Of a stretch of 64,000 nt of DNA, positions 21,709 to 34,195 are shown one piece after another (positions within the stretch are counted from its first letter, which is position 1; every line of letters starts with the position of its first letter). The stretch is from Apostichopus japonicus (taxonomy: Eukaryota > Echinodermata > Holothuroidea > Aspidochirotida > Stichopodidae), in the NCBI RefSeq assembly GCF_037975245.1, contig NC_092561.1, positions 20,395,508-20,459,507 on the forward strand, read 5' to 3'. Under the pieces are notes generated by a model. That model worked only from the letters and a program-made list of their open reading frames with translations. It was not told where the DNA came from and searched no databases. The position numbers and the translations under genes are program-made.

Positions 21709-24700
21709 TCACTTGGTGTTAATTACTTCAGCTCTCTCCTCCAACAGTTTCTCCATGACATGCACTGCCTGAAGAGTATACAAACAACAAAAACAGGAAA
21801 ACATTAAATTTATTCAACCGGACAAACATTAAGAATTATTATCTCTCCTCATTATGTTGATGCATTTCAAAATCTACAAATCTGGTAACACGTTTATGCA
21901 GGTAACATTAATTATATATATACATGGAATATACAGTTTATATGGTAGTGGATAATATAAAATGCAAAAATCTCATTTGATAAATTTTGACACCAATGCT
22001 TCAATACATTGCCATTTTAATACAATAAAAGTTTAATTTTTTAAATATTATAATTCATTATAGTTTAGCAACAAAAGAAGGGTGGTTAATACTATTATCA
22101 GCACCGTCCACTCTTATTTGAATCCTGGGTTACCTGGTCTGTATATAATGGCATACTACAACATAGGTTTCTTCCTTAACAGTTCTGTTCATAAAATTCC
22201 ATCTAGAATATATACCACCAGTTTTGTTATCGCTTCTACAACACACCACTTGGACAGGTTATTGTAATAATATTTTCACGTTTATATTTACATTATTTGG
22301 CATGGACAATTACAATGGCCAAGAAAACCAAAGTAATATGAGATTTAATTTATCTAATAGTTTTCAAATATATGCAGACAACTTTATTTTGCAAAGTTTC
22401 TAAATATTACAGTTGTCACTTTATATCAATTTTTTCATGTTAAAGTATAGAGTTTTACGTCAACTGACACAAACTTTGACCCCTCCATGAGCAATTTCCT
22501 TGCAAAATAGCCATTGATTAATATATACATACTAATGGCAATCTACACAATGGTGTAGGACTCAACATTACCCTAAATATCATTCATTATTCATGCAAAC
22601 CTCCGCTCCCCTCTGTCCTGACAATCCGGGTTTTACAGGTAAGGACTGTTCCCTCTTTTGATAAACAAGTTTGCTTTTATAAATGAAACTTAGACTCACC
22701 TTCCAGGAGTTGCTCTTTACGTAGCTGTGGACGAACATTTCCACCATCCTTGCGATCACTCCAGAATACTTCAACTCAATCCCGCCTCTCTGATCAAACA
22801 ACGTCCTGTCAAAGACAAAATTGAGAATCTTGGTCAATACAATGTCATGTATTCACCCAACTTGGGTAACTTGTACTGTAGGGTACAATTCTTGAGCTCT
22901 AATGGTGCAAGTCTTGCATACAATAGTTGTCCTTTTTTTCTTTGTTCAAAGTTCTTTGTTTTGGAGATTTAAAATAAGGATAGTCTGGCGATAGGTAGTA
23001 ATAAGGTATTTCTGTCTTTCCAGCATATTTAGCAAATTTTAAATATTTTAATCCTGCTAGTAAAGTCACTGTAAATTGTCAATGTAAATTTCCACTGTTT
23101 AACCTCTTGATGAAAATATTCCTTGTAATTGAGAAAAACCAACATATTATATTTGTAAATTAGTTATTTGTACTGTGTTGTACAATTCTTGTACTTGCAT
23201 ATATAACTGTCCATTATAAGTCTTGTTCTGGAGAGTGAATTACAGATAATCTGTTGGTGATAAGCACCCTCAGTGGATTATCTAAAAGAGTACTTTTAAA
23301 TCTGCCCTTTAATGTCGCAGTTACTATCAATGTGAACTTACTAACTCTTAACCTCTTGATAAAAAAGAATTCCTAATCATTCTTTGTCCAAACCAAACTC
23401 AAATCAAAATTGTCCCTTACCAGCTTGGATTATTAGGACAGCGCATAAACTCGGACTCCTCCCAGGCGTTTGCATAGTCCTGCCAGGTTAGGTTCCTGCT
23501 TTTGACCTTCATGATCTCTGACTCTGCGTTGTACCAGCATTCCTCTTCCAAAAGAATTGATTCTTCGTTCAAAACTGGAATCTATTTACAGCACCAAAAT
23601 ATGAGAATTTAAAGACAATATACAGTAGAGGCATGATCACACTGTTTCAGTCACACACTGTGTCAGTCATCTTCTATGCTGAAGAGGTAAGGGGACTAGG
23701 GTTGAGATCGGATCAAGCTGTTTGGTTTTAATTAGTGTCCGAGCTCTATCATGGGTGACTTTTCCTTAAGAAATAGTGAAATGTGAAAATGCCTCATATC
23801 AACAGGAATCAAGAAATTTCACAAAGTTAAGAAACTTAGATTATATATTAAGGACCTCAATTGTCTTCATCTTATATCAATATCTGGTTATACAGTAACA
23901 TGAAAACATTTAGTATTTGTAAAAATTAGGAAACTGTTGACTAATCAAATGTTATTAAAATTGCATGGTTCAGGGAATAATTCAGCATTTAATTTTGGGT
24001 GCAGCAGTTTTGAAAAGCTTTGTGTCAGAAATATTGCCTCTTATAAAATATTATATGATTCAGGTGTACATATTGAAATAACATGCTGTACATCTGTGCA
24101 TTTGTCTATATATTGCAGATTTTTTGCCTAATTTATCTTGCTATACATGTGATAAAGGATTCGGTTTGCATCTCAGAAGATCACACGAAAAACCTGAAGA
24201 GCTAAGGAAGCAAGAAACAGCAGATTAATGTAAATTTTAGCATACATTTTCAAACGAAAGTGCACTACAGCAAACTACAATCGTACACAAGAAACTCTGA
24301 TTTTCTGATGTTTCTTTTCATATCCCAAATGATTTATGTTCCCACGTGTCCAAAATAATCTATATTAATTTTACAGATCTATCAGTTATATGTAAGAAAT
24401 GCAAAGCAAAGCATGAAAACAAAGATAACAGCTAACAGCTCAGCAAACTTAAAGGAAAAGAGCAGTGAGCAGCACAGGATTTGAAAGGTGGAGAGAGAAG
24501 GGAGGGCAAACTTCCAATCCACTAACCCCACCCCCACCCCTTCACTGACAGTAGTCATGAGCAAGTACTTTACGCACAGACTAACTGTAGCCGGATCTAC
24601 AAACATGTGGATTCTACTTGTTAGAATCTTTTAAGTCAGGCCAATTTCATACAGGAACATGTTGGAATCCTTTCCCTGTGCAATGGGTGGTAAAGTATTG

Positions 24701-25786
24701 TATTCTAGCGACATTTGATTACAGTACCCTCTTGAATATTGCTGGTAAAATATTTCGGCACACGGCTATTCTTCTCTTATATTGCACACCATCAGAATCT
24801 AGCAAGAAACAAGGGTTACAGTCAATAAATACAAATACAGTAAGCATTGCCAGCCAACAAAGGTTAAAACAAAAGCTGGGTACAAAACAGGTAGATAAAT
24901 GAGCAAATCCAGCCGACAAAAGTTTAAAAAAAGCTGGGTACAATATGGGCAGAAAACAAAAGAGAAAGCAAAAATAAAAAAAATGCATGTGCACAAGATA
25001 TTGAATTGTCTAAGCAAGAGGACTGTATTTAGACAAAAGACAGGGTCCACATGTATTAGTTCCATATTGCAATGTTTATATAGCTTTTAGTTTACTGTAG
25101 CTTTACAGTGAATGGCTAAGTAGTGATGCATCTGTTGAGTCATTTAGAACCCTCCTTCCAAGTCCCATGATGATCCAAAATGGATGTTAATTTTATTTAA
25201 TTCAGTTCTTTGTTTTCTGAAACACAAAGACATAGACCTGTTCTTTATGGTCAATTACTTTCTTATTAACTAAAGAGTTAAGCCAGTATTGTTGAAAGAA
25301 CATCACAACCCGTCCAGCAATATAATCAAATGAAAACAGCAAAAGGCAAAGATGATAGACAAACTATTACTTGGTGTTCCAAGTAGTAGTTTGTATATAT
25401 ATGAAAGCTCTAGGAGAGTTGGGAAAACTTTAATCTTACTTTTTTTATTTTTTATTTGAAGCTATGAACCCCACAAAGAATGCAGAAATTTGTTTTTGCT
25501 AAACTGCTACTGCTGTTTGCTGTATGAAAATGTTTTGATGACCTCTTTATTGGTATTTCATTTTCAAGTTATGAGTGTATTCATTTGGCAGAATATATTA
25601 AATTTATATATAGTCGCATCTGTGGTGAGGATTAACATTCTCCAAGCAGGTGCTGCACTACTAAATGTGCATTGTATTAATCTTATTCTAGGAGTAAATC
25701 TGGAGACAACCTTTCCTGCGATGTTTACCCATATTTTCTTCCACTGTGTCCATTTTCATCACCATCTCTTCCTTTTCAGTCGGATA
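21709..25786 (-). CDS. Unrecognised - strand gene, last four exons
   Basis: Exons in coding order: 25729-25786, 23421-23574, 22700-22805, 21709-21768 (stop TGA at 21709-21711). All have GT-AG borders and phases that agree (0 in; then 1, 2, 0). The translation is acidic and helical in character: EKEEMVMKMDTVEENM, EEECWYNAESEIMKVKSR, RNLTWQDYANAWEES, RCPNNPSWTLFDQRGGIELK, SGVIARMVEMFVHSYVKS, AVHVMEKLLEERAEVINTK. I do not recognise the family. An alternative acceptor for the 23.4-kb exon (to 23581) keeps the frame if the upstream phase is 0. The 25.7-kb exon is the weakest of the four. The gene continues to the right; where it starts is unknown. It converges on the annexin gene. Confidence 0.6.
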
Positions 25787-27372
25787 CTATGGACAGATAT
25801 AAAAATTTACTCTACATACCAAGGTAAGAATTATAACTTGGAAAGTTAAACAAAGAAGGCATCATTTTAAGGCCTCATTATGCATTCATTCTTGATGGTC
25901 AAACAATCTTTATGTTTGTGTAGTAAATAACCACAACATCATGACAAATTGACAATGGAATTTTTTTGGGCTCTGTGAATGCCAAAAAAAGTCTGGCTGA
26001 AATGTTTGTATATCATCATGACTGTGATTATTAATTACTCGATAGTATGAATAAAACGAAAACGAACTTAAGAATCAATTACTTTGTGTTTATCATGGAA
26101 TGTACATGTATACAAACAACAGGCTTTAACATTAATAGTATATTTTACTGTAAATGTACCAAGTTCAACACAAAAATATCCTTTTCACAGCAAGTACTAA
26201 ACAATCACCTGAACACAATGACAAGTGTGTGTGGTTATACTGTACTGTAGCACATGGATAAAATTACCACATGTGGTAATTTAAAAGCCCTTTTTAATTT
26301 TTACAAAAGAGAATAACTATTTCTTTCCATAGACCTTTAAAGTACACCTGAGCTTATGATTTGCATGTACATGTTTAACTGCCTTGGGGTGCATGGGGTT
26401 GGGTGGGGGGGGGTTCATACCCATTCATATTTTATGAAAGTCAACAAGAGGGGGCTATAAGCCTCGCCTACAGTACAAATAGTTATCAGTGAGTATGATT
26501 GAAAAGTGCCACGGGAGTATCCTCATAACAAAATTAGAAAGGAAAGGTCTTTCCTTGGATATTTCACGTAATGGACACACACACAATAGCTTACCTTAGT
26601 CAGATGTGTCCGGGTAACATATAGCCATGAAAACTTGAAGACATGTTGGATTGTTACCTCAAAGACCATATTGCACAGTAATTACATACAGTTGTACACA
26701 CAAAAAGGACATCTGAGGTTTACTCCACTTTAATATATTCTGTCTGGAGTCAGGAATCTGCCAAGACTTACTACAGATGTTGCCAGCCAATAAAGAACAT
26801 ATATATACCCTAGTAAGGAAAAGAAATAACAAATACTGTCCTTTAATCTCTTATACTTAGCTGTTTCCATTTACTGACATTTCTAACAATATTTCTGTCC
26901 TGTAATTAGTACGTTTCCACTGACAACTCCCTTCAACTACACTGAACAGCAGACATTTGGATAGCCTAGGCTACGTCAAAAGAATCTGGTTCCTGGGGAG
27001 GGTTAGAACTGGGTACCTAGAGGTTGTGGGTGGACACTCAACTAGTACTACTGTCAGTAAGTATATATACATAACACCTTCAACAAATTAGTGACCACAC
27101 AAAATTGAATTTCAAGTGACATAGTTATATTGTATTTGTGAAAGATTTTAACATCAAGGACCTTTTACAGGTGTTTGATGATTGATCTGCAATTTTGTGA
27201 TGCAATGCTATTGGTAATTTTAATTGGATCTGTTTTCTTCCAAGTTCGAGACTTGATAATCGACTACCATGATTTCCATAAGAGTTAACTTCTGTCTTAC
27301 AGTATTTAGGTCTAATCATCTTAGATAATAAGGGCAATATGTCATTGCGGTAATGACGATCTCACTGATTTT
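25787..27372. other. Intergenic or intronic DNA, no features
   Basis: AT-rich with a short G run at 26406-26412. I see no exon, SINE or tandem repeat here. It may be an intron of the - strand gene. Confidence 0.5.
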
Positions 27373-29104
27373 TAGTGTTCAACCGATTATGCATAACAGA
27401 AAATACCGATTACCGATTATTTTTTTCCTAATCGTACCGATTCCGATTATTTGAAAATGAGAAAATATCCCGTCTATACGAAATCGGCAATAAAGTTTGA
27501 CAGAAACAATTATTGTTGTGATTTTCTCCTGTTTCCTTTTGCTTCGTTGTTATACAATGCTCTAAGGTATCATTTTGTATGAACCAAATTACCAAATTTG
27601 TATGAACCAAATTACCAGTTTATTTTTTTTTTAAATTTCCAAAATACGGAAATATGACATCCTACCTAGTCAGCACTGTGCTAAGGGAATGGCCTAACCA
27701 CCTCGACGGGAATGTCACCTGTTAATGGCTTGAAATGGGTTAAGAATAGTTACTCAAAATATCCATCTCAAAAAGTATCTCAGACAAACCATCCATCTTC
27801 AATCTTTACCAAAGTGTAAATTTTAATGACATATTGCCTTCATTCCGACATTATTTTGTACTTATTTTCAGTATTATACCGTTTAAGGACAAATAGAAAT
27901 GTTACGAATTTGAAGTAACGAAGAGGTATGTTTAACTCCATTCAGGTTCAATTAGAAAATGTAAGCTTAGGCCAATCAAACTGAAAAGGAAATTTTATCA
28001 TCGTATCTTGTTTAAAATTACTCTAAAATGTACCAGATTGATGTAAAGAAATAATAACAACTAGAAACTACTCCAATATAAAATATAACATTCCCTCTAT
28101 AAGACATATCACTTACAGTACCTTCCAAACAAATGCCGATTGCCAGCAAATTGAAAGTTGTAAACTAAGCTACGCATTTTTTTTGGGGGGGGAAAACCGA
28201 TGGTTAGGCTACATTTCTCGTTGACTTAGTGTGGTTGTTAGGCTAACATGTGGTCGAAGATTGCAGTTTCTGTGGATATTTTTATTTTTTATTTGCGACA
28301 CAACTGGAGCGAATAAACAGATGGCAAGGTTAGATTTCCATGCAGTTGACTTAGTGTGAAGTAAGGCTACCATGTGGTCGGAGATTTGTGAGGATTTTAG
28401 GTTATTTTCGCTGGTACTGAAATTGCTTCGTGCAGGCCGTAATTTGCCACGGGAAATTCCCGGTGATTGTGCGCGACCCTCTCGCACTGCTTCAAATTTT
28501 GATGCGAGATGTGAAAACTGTTTGCGCGATTCGCGCTGCAACTGCAATTCCTAGCTAAAGCAAACGCATGTCACAATTAATTTTACACAGACACCTGATA
28601 TAACAAGGGCGATTTTCTTATATTTCTTTTTTCTTTTTCTTTTTCGCACTCGTAATTGTGCTTTAGGAGGTCTTTTTAGCACTTGCGAGGGCGAATCGTC
28701 CATCGCCCCCGCTTATTTCCGACCCTGTCCAGCACATTCGTTAATTCGCGAAATTGGTATTGCTGCTATGCTTACTGTGCCAAGAAATATGAAGTCACTA
28801 ACCACGACGGAAGCAAAATCGGCGACCCTGGCAGCCTAATTTGATGAAAGTATACACTGTGAAAGACGTATAGAGGATGTCTTATTTTAATATTTCGTAG
28901 TAAAAGAACAAACCTAATACATCAGTTGATATTTTCAACTCCCATATGTTTTTGAATAATGATATTTTCGCCTTCCATATGTTTTTGAATAATCGGTATC
29001 ACATAACTGGTATTCCACGTAATTTTTACCGATTCCGATTATGTTCCGATTATCCAATATTCGTACCGATTCCGATTCCGATTAGGTTAATCGGTTGAAC
29101 ACTA
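27373..29104. mobile_element. Non-autonomous hAT transposon with 8-bp TSD
   Basis: The ends are perfect 17-bp inverted repeats: TAGTGTTCAACCGATTA on the left and TAATCGGTTGAACACTA on the right. An exact 8-bp target duplication CTGATTTT flanks them (27365-27372 and 29105-29112), the hallmark of the hAT superfamily. Sub-terminal repeats of ACCGATTCCGATTA lie at both ends. The interior is GC-richer (28380-28760) than its surroundings but encodes no recognisable transposase; a 112-codon - strand frame at 28209-28547 has no family resemblance. Confidence 0.92.
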
Positions 29105-29569
29105 CTGATTTTGCTGAGACAGTTTAGTTCTATTCTTCAGCTTTATTATTTCATCACTGGTTCGACCAAATTCCAAATTCTTGCTGGAAGCAAAACATTT
29201 TCTTAAGTCTGTGCTTGTGCTTGTGTTGAGGTTTATTGTTTAATTCCACACAATAATTCATGACAAATGTATCAGAGTACTAAAATAAAGTTTCTATTTT
29301 AGTGTGGTACATTTGGCCGTTTCTGTTACAATGTTGTATATTTTAAATGTGCTTGAAATAGTGGTTACAACTTGACTTAAAACAAGGCATATACAGTGTC
29401 TATCATTGCAGCTACATTTATATACGCTAGGCCTAGGCCTAGATGCAAATTTAGTGAGGCAAACGTTACTATACAACACCATATGTGTTGTGGAAAGGAG
29501 ATACATATTTCTTCCCCATTCGCTGAGATTTGGACAGAGAGGATTTGATGTTTCGCATTCCTAAGTTCT

Positions 29570-29790
29570 ATACTTTATCATTTATCCATCCCCCTGCACT
29601 TCTTATATGACTTAGGAAGAGCTGCGGTTAGGACGCCGTCTGGTTATGCTAGGTTACATAAGATTAGACTAGTGTAACCTATGCCTAGGCTGTTTTTGCC
29701 TAACAATAACAGTAACACTAAGTCTCATAAGCCGTAGGATAGGAACAGGGGTCAGAAATTGTTCGTGCAAATTGATTCGAAGTAACCGTG
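29570..29790. repeat. Dispersed repeat, copy 1
   Basis: About 200 bp including CCCCCTGCACTTCTTA, AAGAGCTGCGGTTAGGACG and GTAGGATAGGAACAGG recurs in the same orientation at 63.83-64.0 kb. Short indels distinguish the copies. I cannot assign the family. Confidence 0.8.
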
Positions 29791-30000
29791 TTACAGTAGG
29801 TCTTTCTGTTTCTTCATTTGTTTACATGCCTTACCTAGTGGCTGCCGCTAGCGTCACCTTGGCTCAATATGCAGGGGCCTACATCAATCTGATTGTAAAA
29901 TGGTCTGCAATAAATATGACCAACCTGAAGCTATTCCATGATTCAACACAGGATTCATTGCAGGATTCAAACTAATCCCTCCCAGGATACCTGGGACGAG

Positions 30001-30300
30001 TTCATTCATTCGTTCGTTCGTTCGTTCGTTCGTTCGTTCGTTCGTTCGTTCGTTCGTTCGTTCGTTCGTTCGTTCGTTCGTTCGTTCGTTCGTTCGTTCG
30101 TTCGTTCGTTCGTTCGTTCGTTCGTTCGTTCGTTCGTTCGTTCGTTCGTTCGTTCGTTCGTTCGTTCGTTCGTTCGTTCGTTCGTTCGTTCGTTCGTTCG
30201 TTCGTTCGTTCGTACGTTCGTTCGTTCGTTCGTTCGTTCGTTCGTTCGTTCGTTCGTTCGTTCGTTCGTTCGTTCGTTCGTTCGTTCGTTCGTTCGTTCA
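30001..30300. repeat. (TTCG)n microsatellite, about 73 copies
   Basis: Nearly uninterrupted TTCG (one variant TACG near 30213) bounded on both sides by ATTCATTCA. On the - strand it continues directly from the 3' end of the LINE remnant through AAATAAATGAATGAACGAACG, so it looks like an expanded retrotransposon tail. Open frames through it are artefacts. Confidence 0.95.
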
Positions 30301-31096
30301 TTCATTTATTTGTTTTTTTTTCACATAAATATTACAATGTGAATGGAAGTCTCCTGAAAAGCCTTTGCTGGCTTAACAAAACAGAAGACTCCCATAAAGA
30401 AAAGATAGAAAATAGTGAAAATAATGTTAATAACAATACGTATACCCTTCAATATGTGTATATGCTGCTATGCGACTATGCAGCTAAATCATAATTAATA
30501 AGACATGATAATTTCTTTAGTAAGACATTTACTAAATGTGGAGCTTGTTTTCTTAGTTTTTAAAGCTATTGACAGTGAATTCCAAATTTTGGTTGCACGG
30601 TTTCTGAGGCTTAGCATATCAGTGCCTGTTTTATATGAATTATAATGTGCGTTGCTAGCCGTTCTGGTGTTATGATTATGGAAATCTGTGTTGCTATTTA
30701 TAAAATTTCGAAAACTGATTGGTAATGATCCATTCCAAGCCATGTATGTAAATGTTGCAATATTAACTTTTAAAATGTCATCTAATTTCAATAAATTGAT
30801 GAGTTTCTTAAAGAGGGGGCTTGTATGTTCACGCGGTGCTGCGTGAGATATATGACGTATTGCACTCTTTTGAAGTATTTTAAGGTGACTTAAATGAGAA
30901 ACGCTTGTACCAGACCAGATAATCAAGCAGTAATACAGATGTGGTGCTATTAAAGTTTGATAAAGCATTCTGAGTATTTTCTGGGGGAGGAAGTGTTTTA
31001 GCTTTGCTAAAATTCCTACACCTCTTGCAACGCTGGTGCAAACTTTTGTCATATGGTCACTCCATGAAAGTTTACTATCAATATTAACCCCTAGAG
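30301..31096 (-). mobile_element. 5'-truncated non-LTR retrotransposon, RT C-terminal part
   Basis: A 185-codon frame (30495-31052) carries the conserved C-terminal region of Jockey/CR1/L2-group reverse transcriptases: GILAKLKHFLPQKILRMLYQ, LIAPHLYYCLIIW, LKILQKSAIRHI, REHTSPLFKKL, then LRNRATKIWNSL. The frame continues upstream as LGVNIDSKLSW before being cut at 31096/31101 by another repeat. The 3' UTR (30301-30494) has a simple AT tail. It is truncated and dead as an element. Confidence 0.9.
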
Positions 31097-31100
31097 TTAG

Positions 31101-33054
31101 CAGGGGCGTATCCAGGATTTTCTAACCCGGGGGGGGGGGGCGCGAATTACTATCTTAGCGGAGCGCCACCATCGGTTTGCGCGCAGCGTATTAGAAAATT
31201 TCTGGTTTTGATACCCCCAACCCCCCAGATCACCGGAAATGATACTTTTCGGGCTTAAAAATGACCAACAGATGTACACTTTTTGCCTGAGAACCAAGTA
31301 TTTCCCAATAGCTTTTTTTTCCTCATCCATAACCTTTTTGAAGATTGTCACCAGTCACACATCATGTTCGACCTCATGTCCTGTGGATCATTGCTTTTGT
31401 AGGTGATTCTACGTCGCGGCCCACAATACCCGACAGTCCACTTTTGAAGGTTTTAAGCCCATCATTTGTTCAGAATTTGAAAATTCATATTTCTCGTGAA
31501 TAAACTCACTTCAAAACATGCCCATAATGTTGCAAAAAAATTCATCTATGGACAACCAATATAGAAAAACCTCCTTGAACTCCTAACAGACCGGCCAAAA
31601 TTGCACGAGTAGAGGAAAATATGATGAAGAATGTTGGTCAGGGAATTTTCGAAAATTTAGACACAGTTCATTTATTGGTGTACAAATATTAAAACCTCTT
31701 ATAACGGCTATTATAAAACTTGGTTGAAGGAAATGAAACAAATACCAGATATTTCCGAAATCGAACACTATACACATATGCGTAGGAGGCGGGGGGCTGC
31801 CACCCCCCCCCCCATCCAATATTTTTTTCTGAAAATTCGGGCAATATGATGAAAATTTTTCGGGCACCTATACTGAAAGAAAAATAAATTGCAAGACATA
31901 GCTACATCTAAAGGAATTTAATTAAAAATTACTTCCTTGGTAATTAAAATAAAGTTCTAAGCTTTGCCGACTAATTAGCCATTACTAATGCAAAAGATGC
32001 TTTTTCTCCATCTACATAAGACATTTCGTTGTTTAGATGGGCATCCCGCGGTGTACTGCGCAACTTCCAGGGACCGTACGGTACACGATGGCATGCGATG
32101 TAATAACCGATGCTTGTTTAGATGATATTGACATTAACATGTTGAACGCGAGCGGAGCGCGCGAAAAATATTGGTAATATATTTTTCGGGCAAGTCGTTA
32201 CAGCTCCCCAAATCAAATTGGGCTCCCTCGCCTTTGACCACACACACAGACAGTTTTGAAGCTGTTCACCCTGGACCGCCATATTCATGCTCATTGATAT
32301 GATATCTGCTGTTTGCTTAACAAATTCGAACGGGCGCGTAGCGAGGATTTTCCAAGCGAGCGGCGAAGTCTGTAGGCAAACTATCTAATCGTAGCGCCAC
32401 CATAAATTGGCGCGAAGCGTACAAAACATTTTGGCCGAAAATTCCTCCCAGATCGCTGGAAATGACACTTCCCATGCCTTGTTAGTTGTATCTAAGCATT
32501 TTCTATTATAAAATTACTAGCGATATCATAAAAAAAATATGCTCGGGGGGGGGGGGGTGGTCGCCCCCTTCCCGAAGTGCGTCATGTTCCCCGACGACTC
32601 GGTCGAGTTCGAGACCAGCCACAGTTGGTTTCATGGCACAGTTGTACAATAATTTAAGGCGTCCATACACACACACACGCGTTATGATAGACCATATATA
32701 GTATATAATATATAGATACATTAGTGAGAGAGGAAAAATGGAAACGTCAAAAATGGAGTTGTCGGTGTAAGGGGTAGGGTGAGGTGCACGCCCCTTCCGA
32801 AATCCTCCATCAGTCACTGGCTACCCTGTGTTTATAATAGGGATCAGCGCTATAACGGTGTCACTGTTCCTCGTTCTCTTGATCCCGATGTCTTGGCGTT
32901 TTTCTTTTACTCCCTCCTATTCTCTCTTTCTCTTTTTCTTTTTCCTTCCTTCCTCTCCTCCTCTTTTTTCCCCTCTTTTTTCTCCTCTTTTTTTCTCTCC
33001 TCTTTTTCTTACCCGTGGGGCGCGCGCCCCCAACGCACCCTGGATACGCGCCTG
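31101..33054. mobile_element. Non-autonomous DNA element, about 2 kb (family A)
   Basis: The left end CAGGGGCGTATCCAGG and right end CCTGGATACGCGCCTG are inverted repeats with one mismatch, the same TIR as the element at 10.7 kb. Inside, two related modules contain GAGCGCCACCAT or TAGCGCCACCAT, then GCGCGCAGCGTA or GCGCGAAGCGTA (31160-31260, 32340-32475). The right third is C/T-rich. A fragment of its right end is repeated at 52.0 kb. No clear target duplication is visible and no transposase frame is present; the region may be composite. Confidence 0.65.
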
Positions 33055-33117
33055 GTTTTGGACGCGGTTTTGTTCATCCGCCAATATTTGTCTGTTTATT
33101 GCTAATTAAGTTGGTTG
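33055..33117 (-). mobile_element. Short LINE fragment related to the 43-kb LINE
   Basis: About 60 bp (CCGCCAATATTTGTCTGTTTA and neighbours) matches 43356-43420 of the decayed - strand LINE. It abuts the right end of the family A element. Confidence 0.7.
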
Positions 33118-34195
33118 GGGGCGTGGGGGAAAAAATCCTGATTTGCAGTTTTTGCCAAAACTGACCAAAAATCGATCCAAAATCGATTTCGCCCAAATGA
33201 CATAACAGGGGTTAACCGATGCTCAGGAGCCCAAATTTGCAACTCACAGGTCCATATCTGCTTCCATTCGGGAGATACGTGGTCCCAAAGGACCCGATAG
33301 AAATACGTGTTCTTTATAAGTGCACAAATTGGAAAACCCCCTCTTTTCAGCCCCCTCAGCTTGTCCTCTCTGAAACACCCATCGACATTAAAATTAGACG
33401 TGGAGTCGAAGACACCCTATTGTCTTTGTTATTCACCAATTTCGTGTAATTATCTGACCGGGAAAGGCTTTTTGTTTATATGATTTCTATTTTTTTCATA
33501 AATCATAAATCAGGTTTTTTGCCCCCTGCACGCCCCACACAACACCCAATTCCAAAATAAACTTCAGATTCGTAATCAGCGTGTCGCGAACTACCAGAAA
33601 AGATACACATCTATCGCCTTTGTGACAAATGTTTTTTCACCTAAAAACACGTAGGCCTAAAGGGTACGCACCTCTTGCCAAAACTGACCCATTTATTCAT
33701 AAATGTCAAGATAAAACTCAAGATGACAAACAAAGGTTTGATTTGACTGCTTTGAAATCACGTTTCACTGGCAAGGTGCGTCGAGTACCCTCTTATGACA
33801 CTTATTTCGCTCAGTTTGCAACTTCAGAGGAACAATAGAAAAACGAAAAACATTTAGGGACAACAAAAGGTTTGATAACCTTTGTTCGTCGTAAAAGTGT
33901 TTCGGTCTTACTTTTCTTTGAGGTGAATTTTTTTTGTCGCAAAAGCGATATATGTGTATCTTTTCTGGTAGTTCGCGACACGCTGATTACGAATCTGAAG
34001 TTTATTTTGGAATTGGGTGTTGTGTGAGGGGGCAAAAATCCTGATTTGCAGTTTTTGCCAAAACTGACCAAAAATCGATTCAAAATCGATTTCGCCCAAA
34101 TGACGTAACAGGGGGTAACCTATGCTCAGGAGCCCAAATTTGCAACTCCCAGGTCCATATCTGCTTCCGTTCGGGAGATACGTGGTCCCAAAGGA
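33117..34195. repeat. Direct repeats enclosing a long inverted repeat
   Basis: Two direct repeats of about 175 bp (33117-33292, 34019-34195) share CCTGATTTGCAG, GCCAAAACTGACCAAAAATC and GGGAGATACGTGGTCCCAAA. Between them, arms of about 120 bp (33505-33629, 33931-34052) are inverted copies containing GATTCGTAATCAGCGTGTCG and its complement. Arms and right direct repeat overlap by about 30 bp. No gene is seen inside the 300-bp loop. Confidence 0.85.

Noticed and set aside
25490-25849. 119-codon + strand frame
   Set aside because: Hydrophobic AT-rich noise; the opposite strand has a better exon at 25729-25786.
28209-28547. 112-codon - strand frame inside the hAT element
   Set aside because: No resemblance to a transposase and no exon borders.
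30002-30342. Long open frames of repeated Arg-Ser-Phe-Val / Asn-Glu-Arg-Thr
   Set aside because: They are translations of the (TTCG)n tract; no stops occur in any frame of this repeat.
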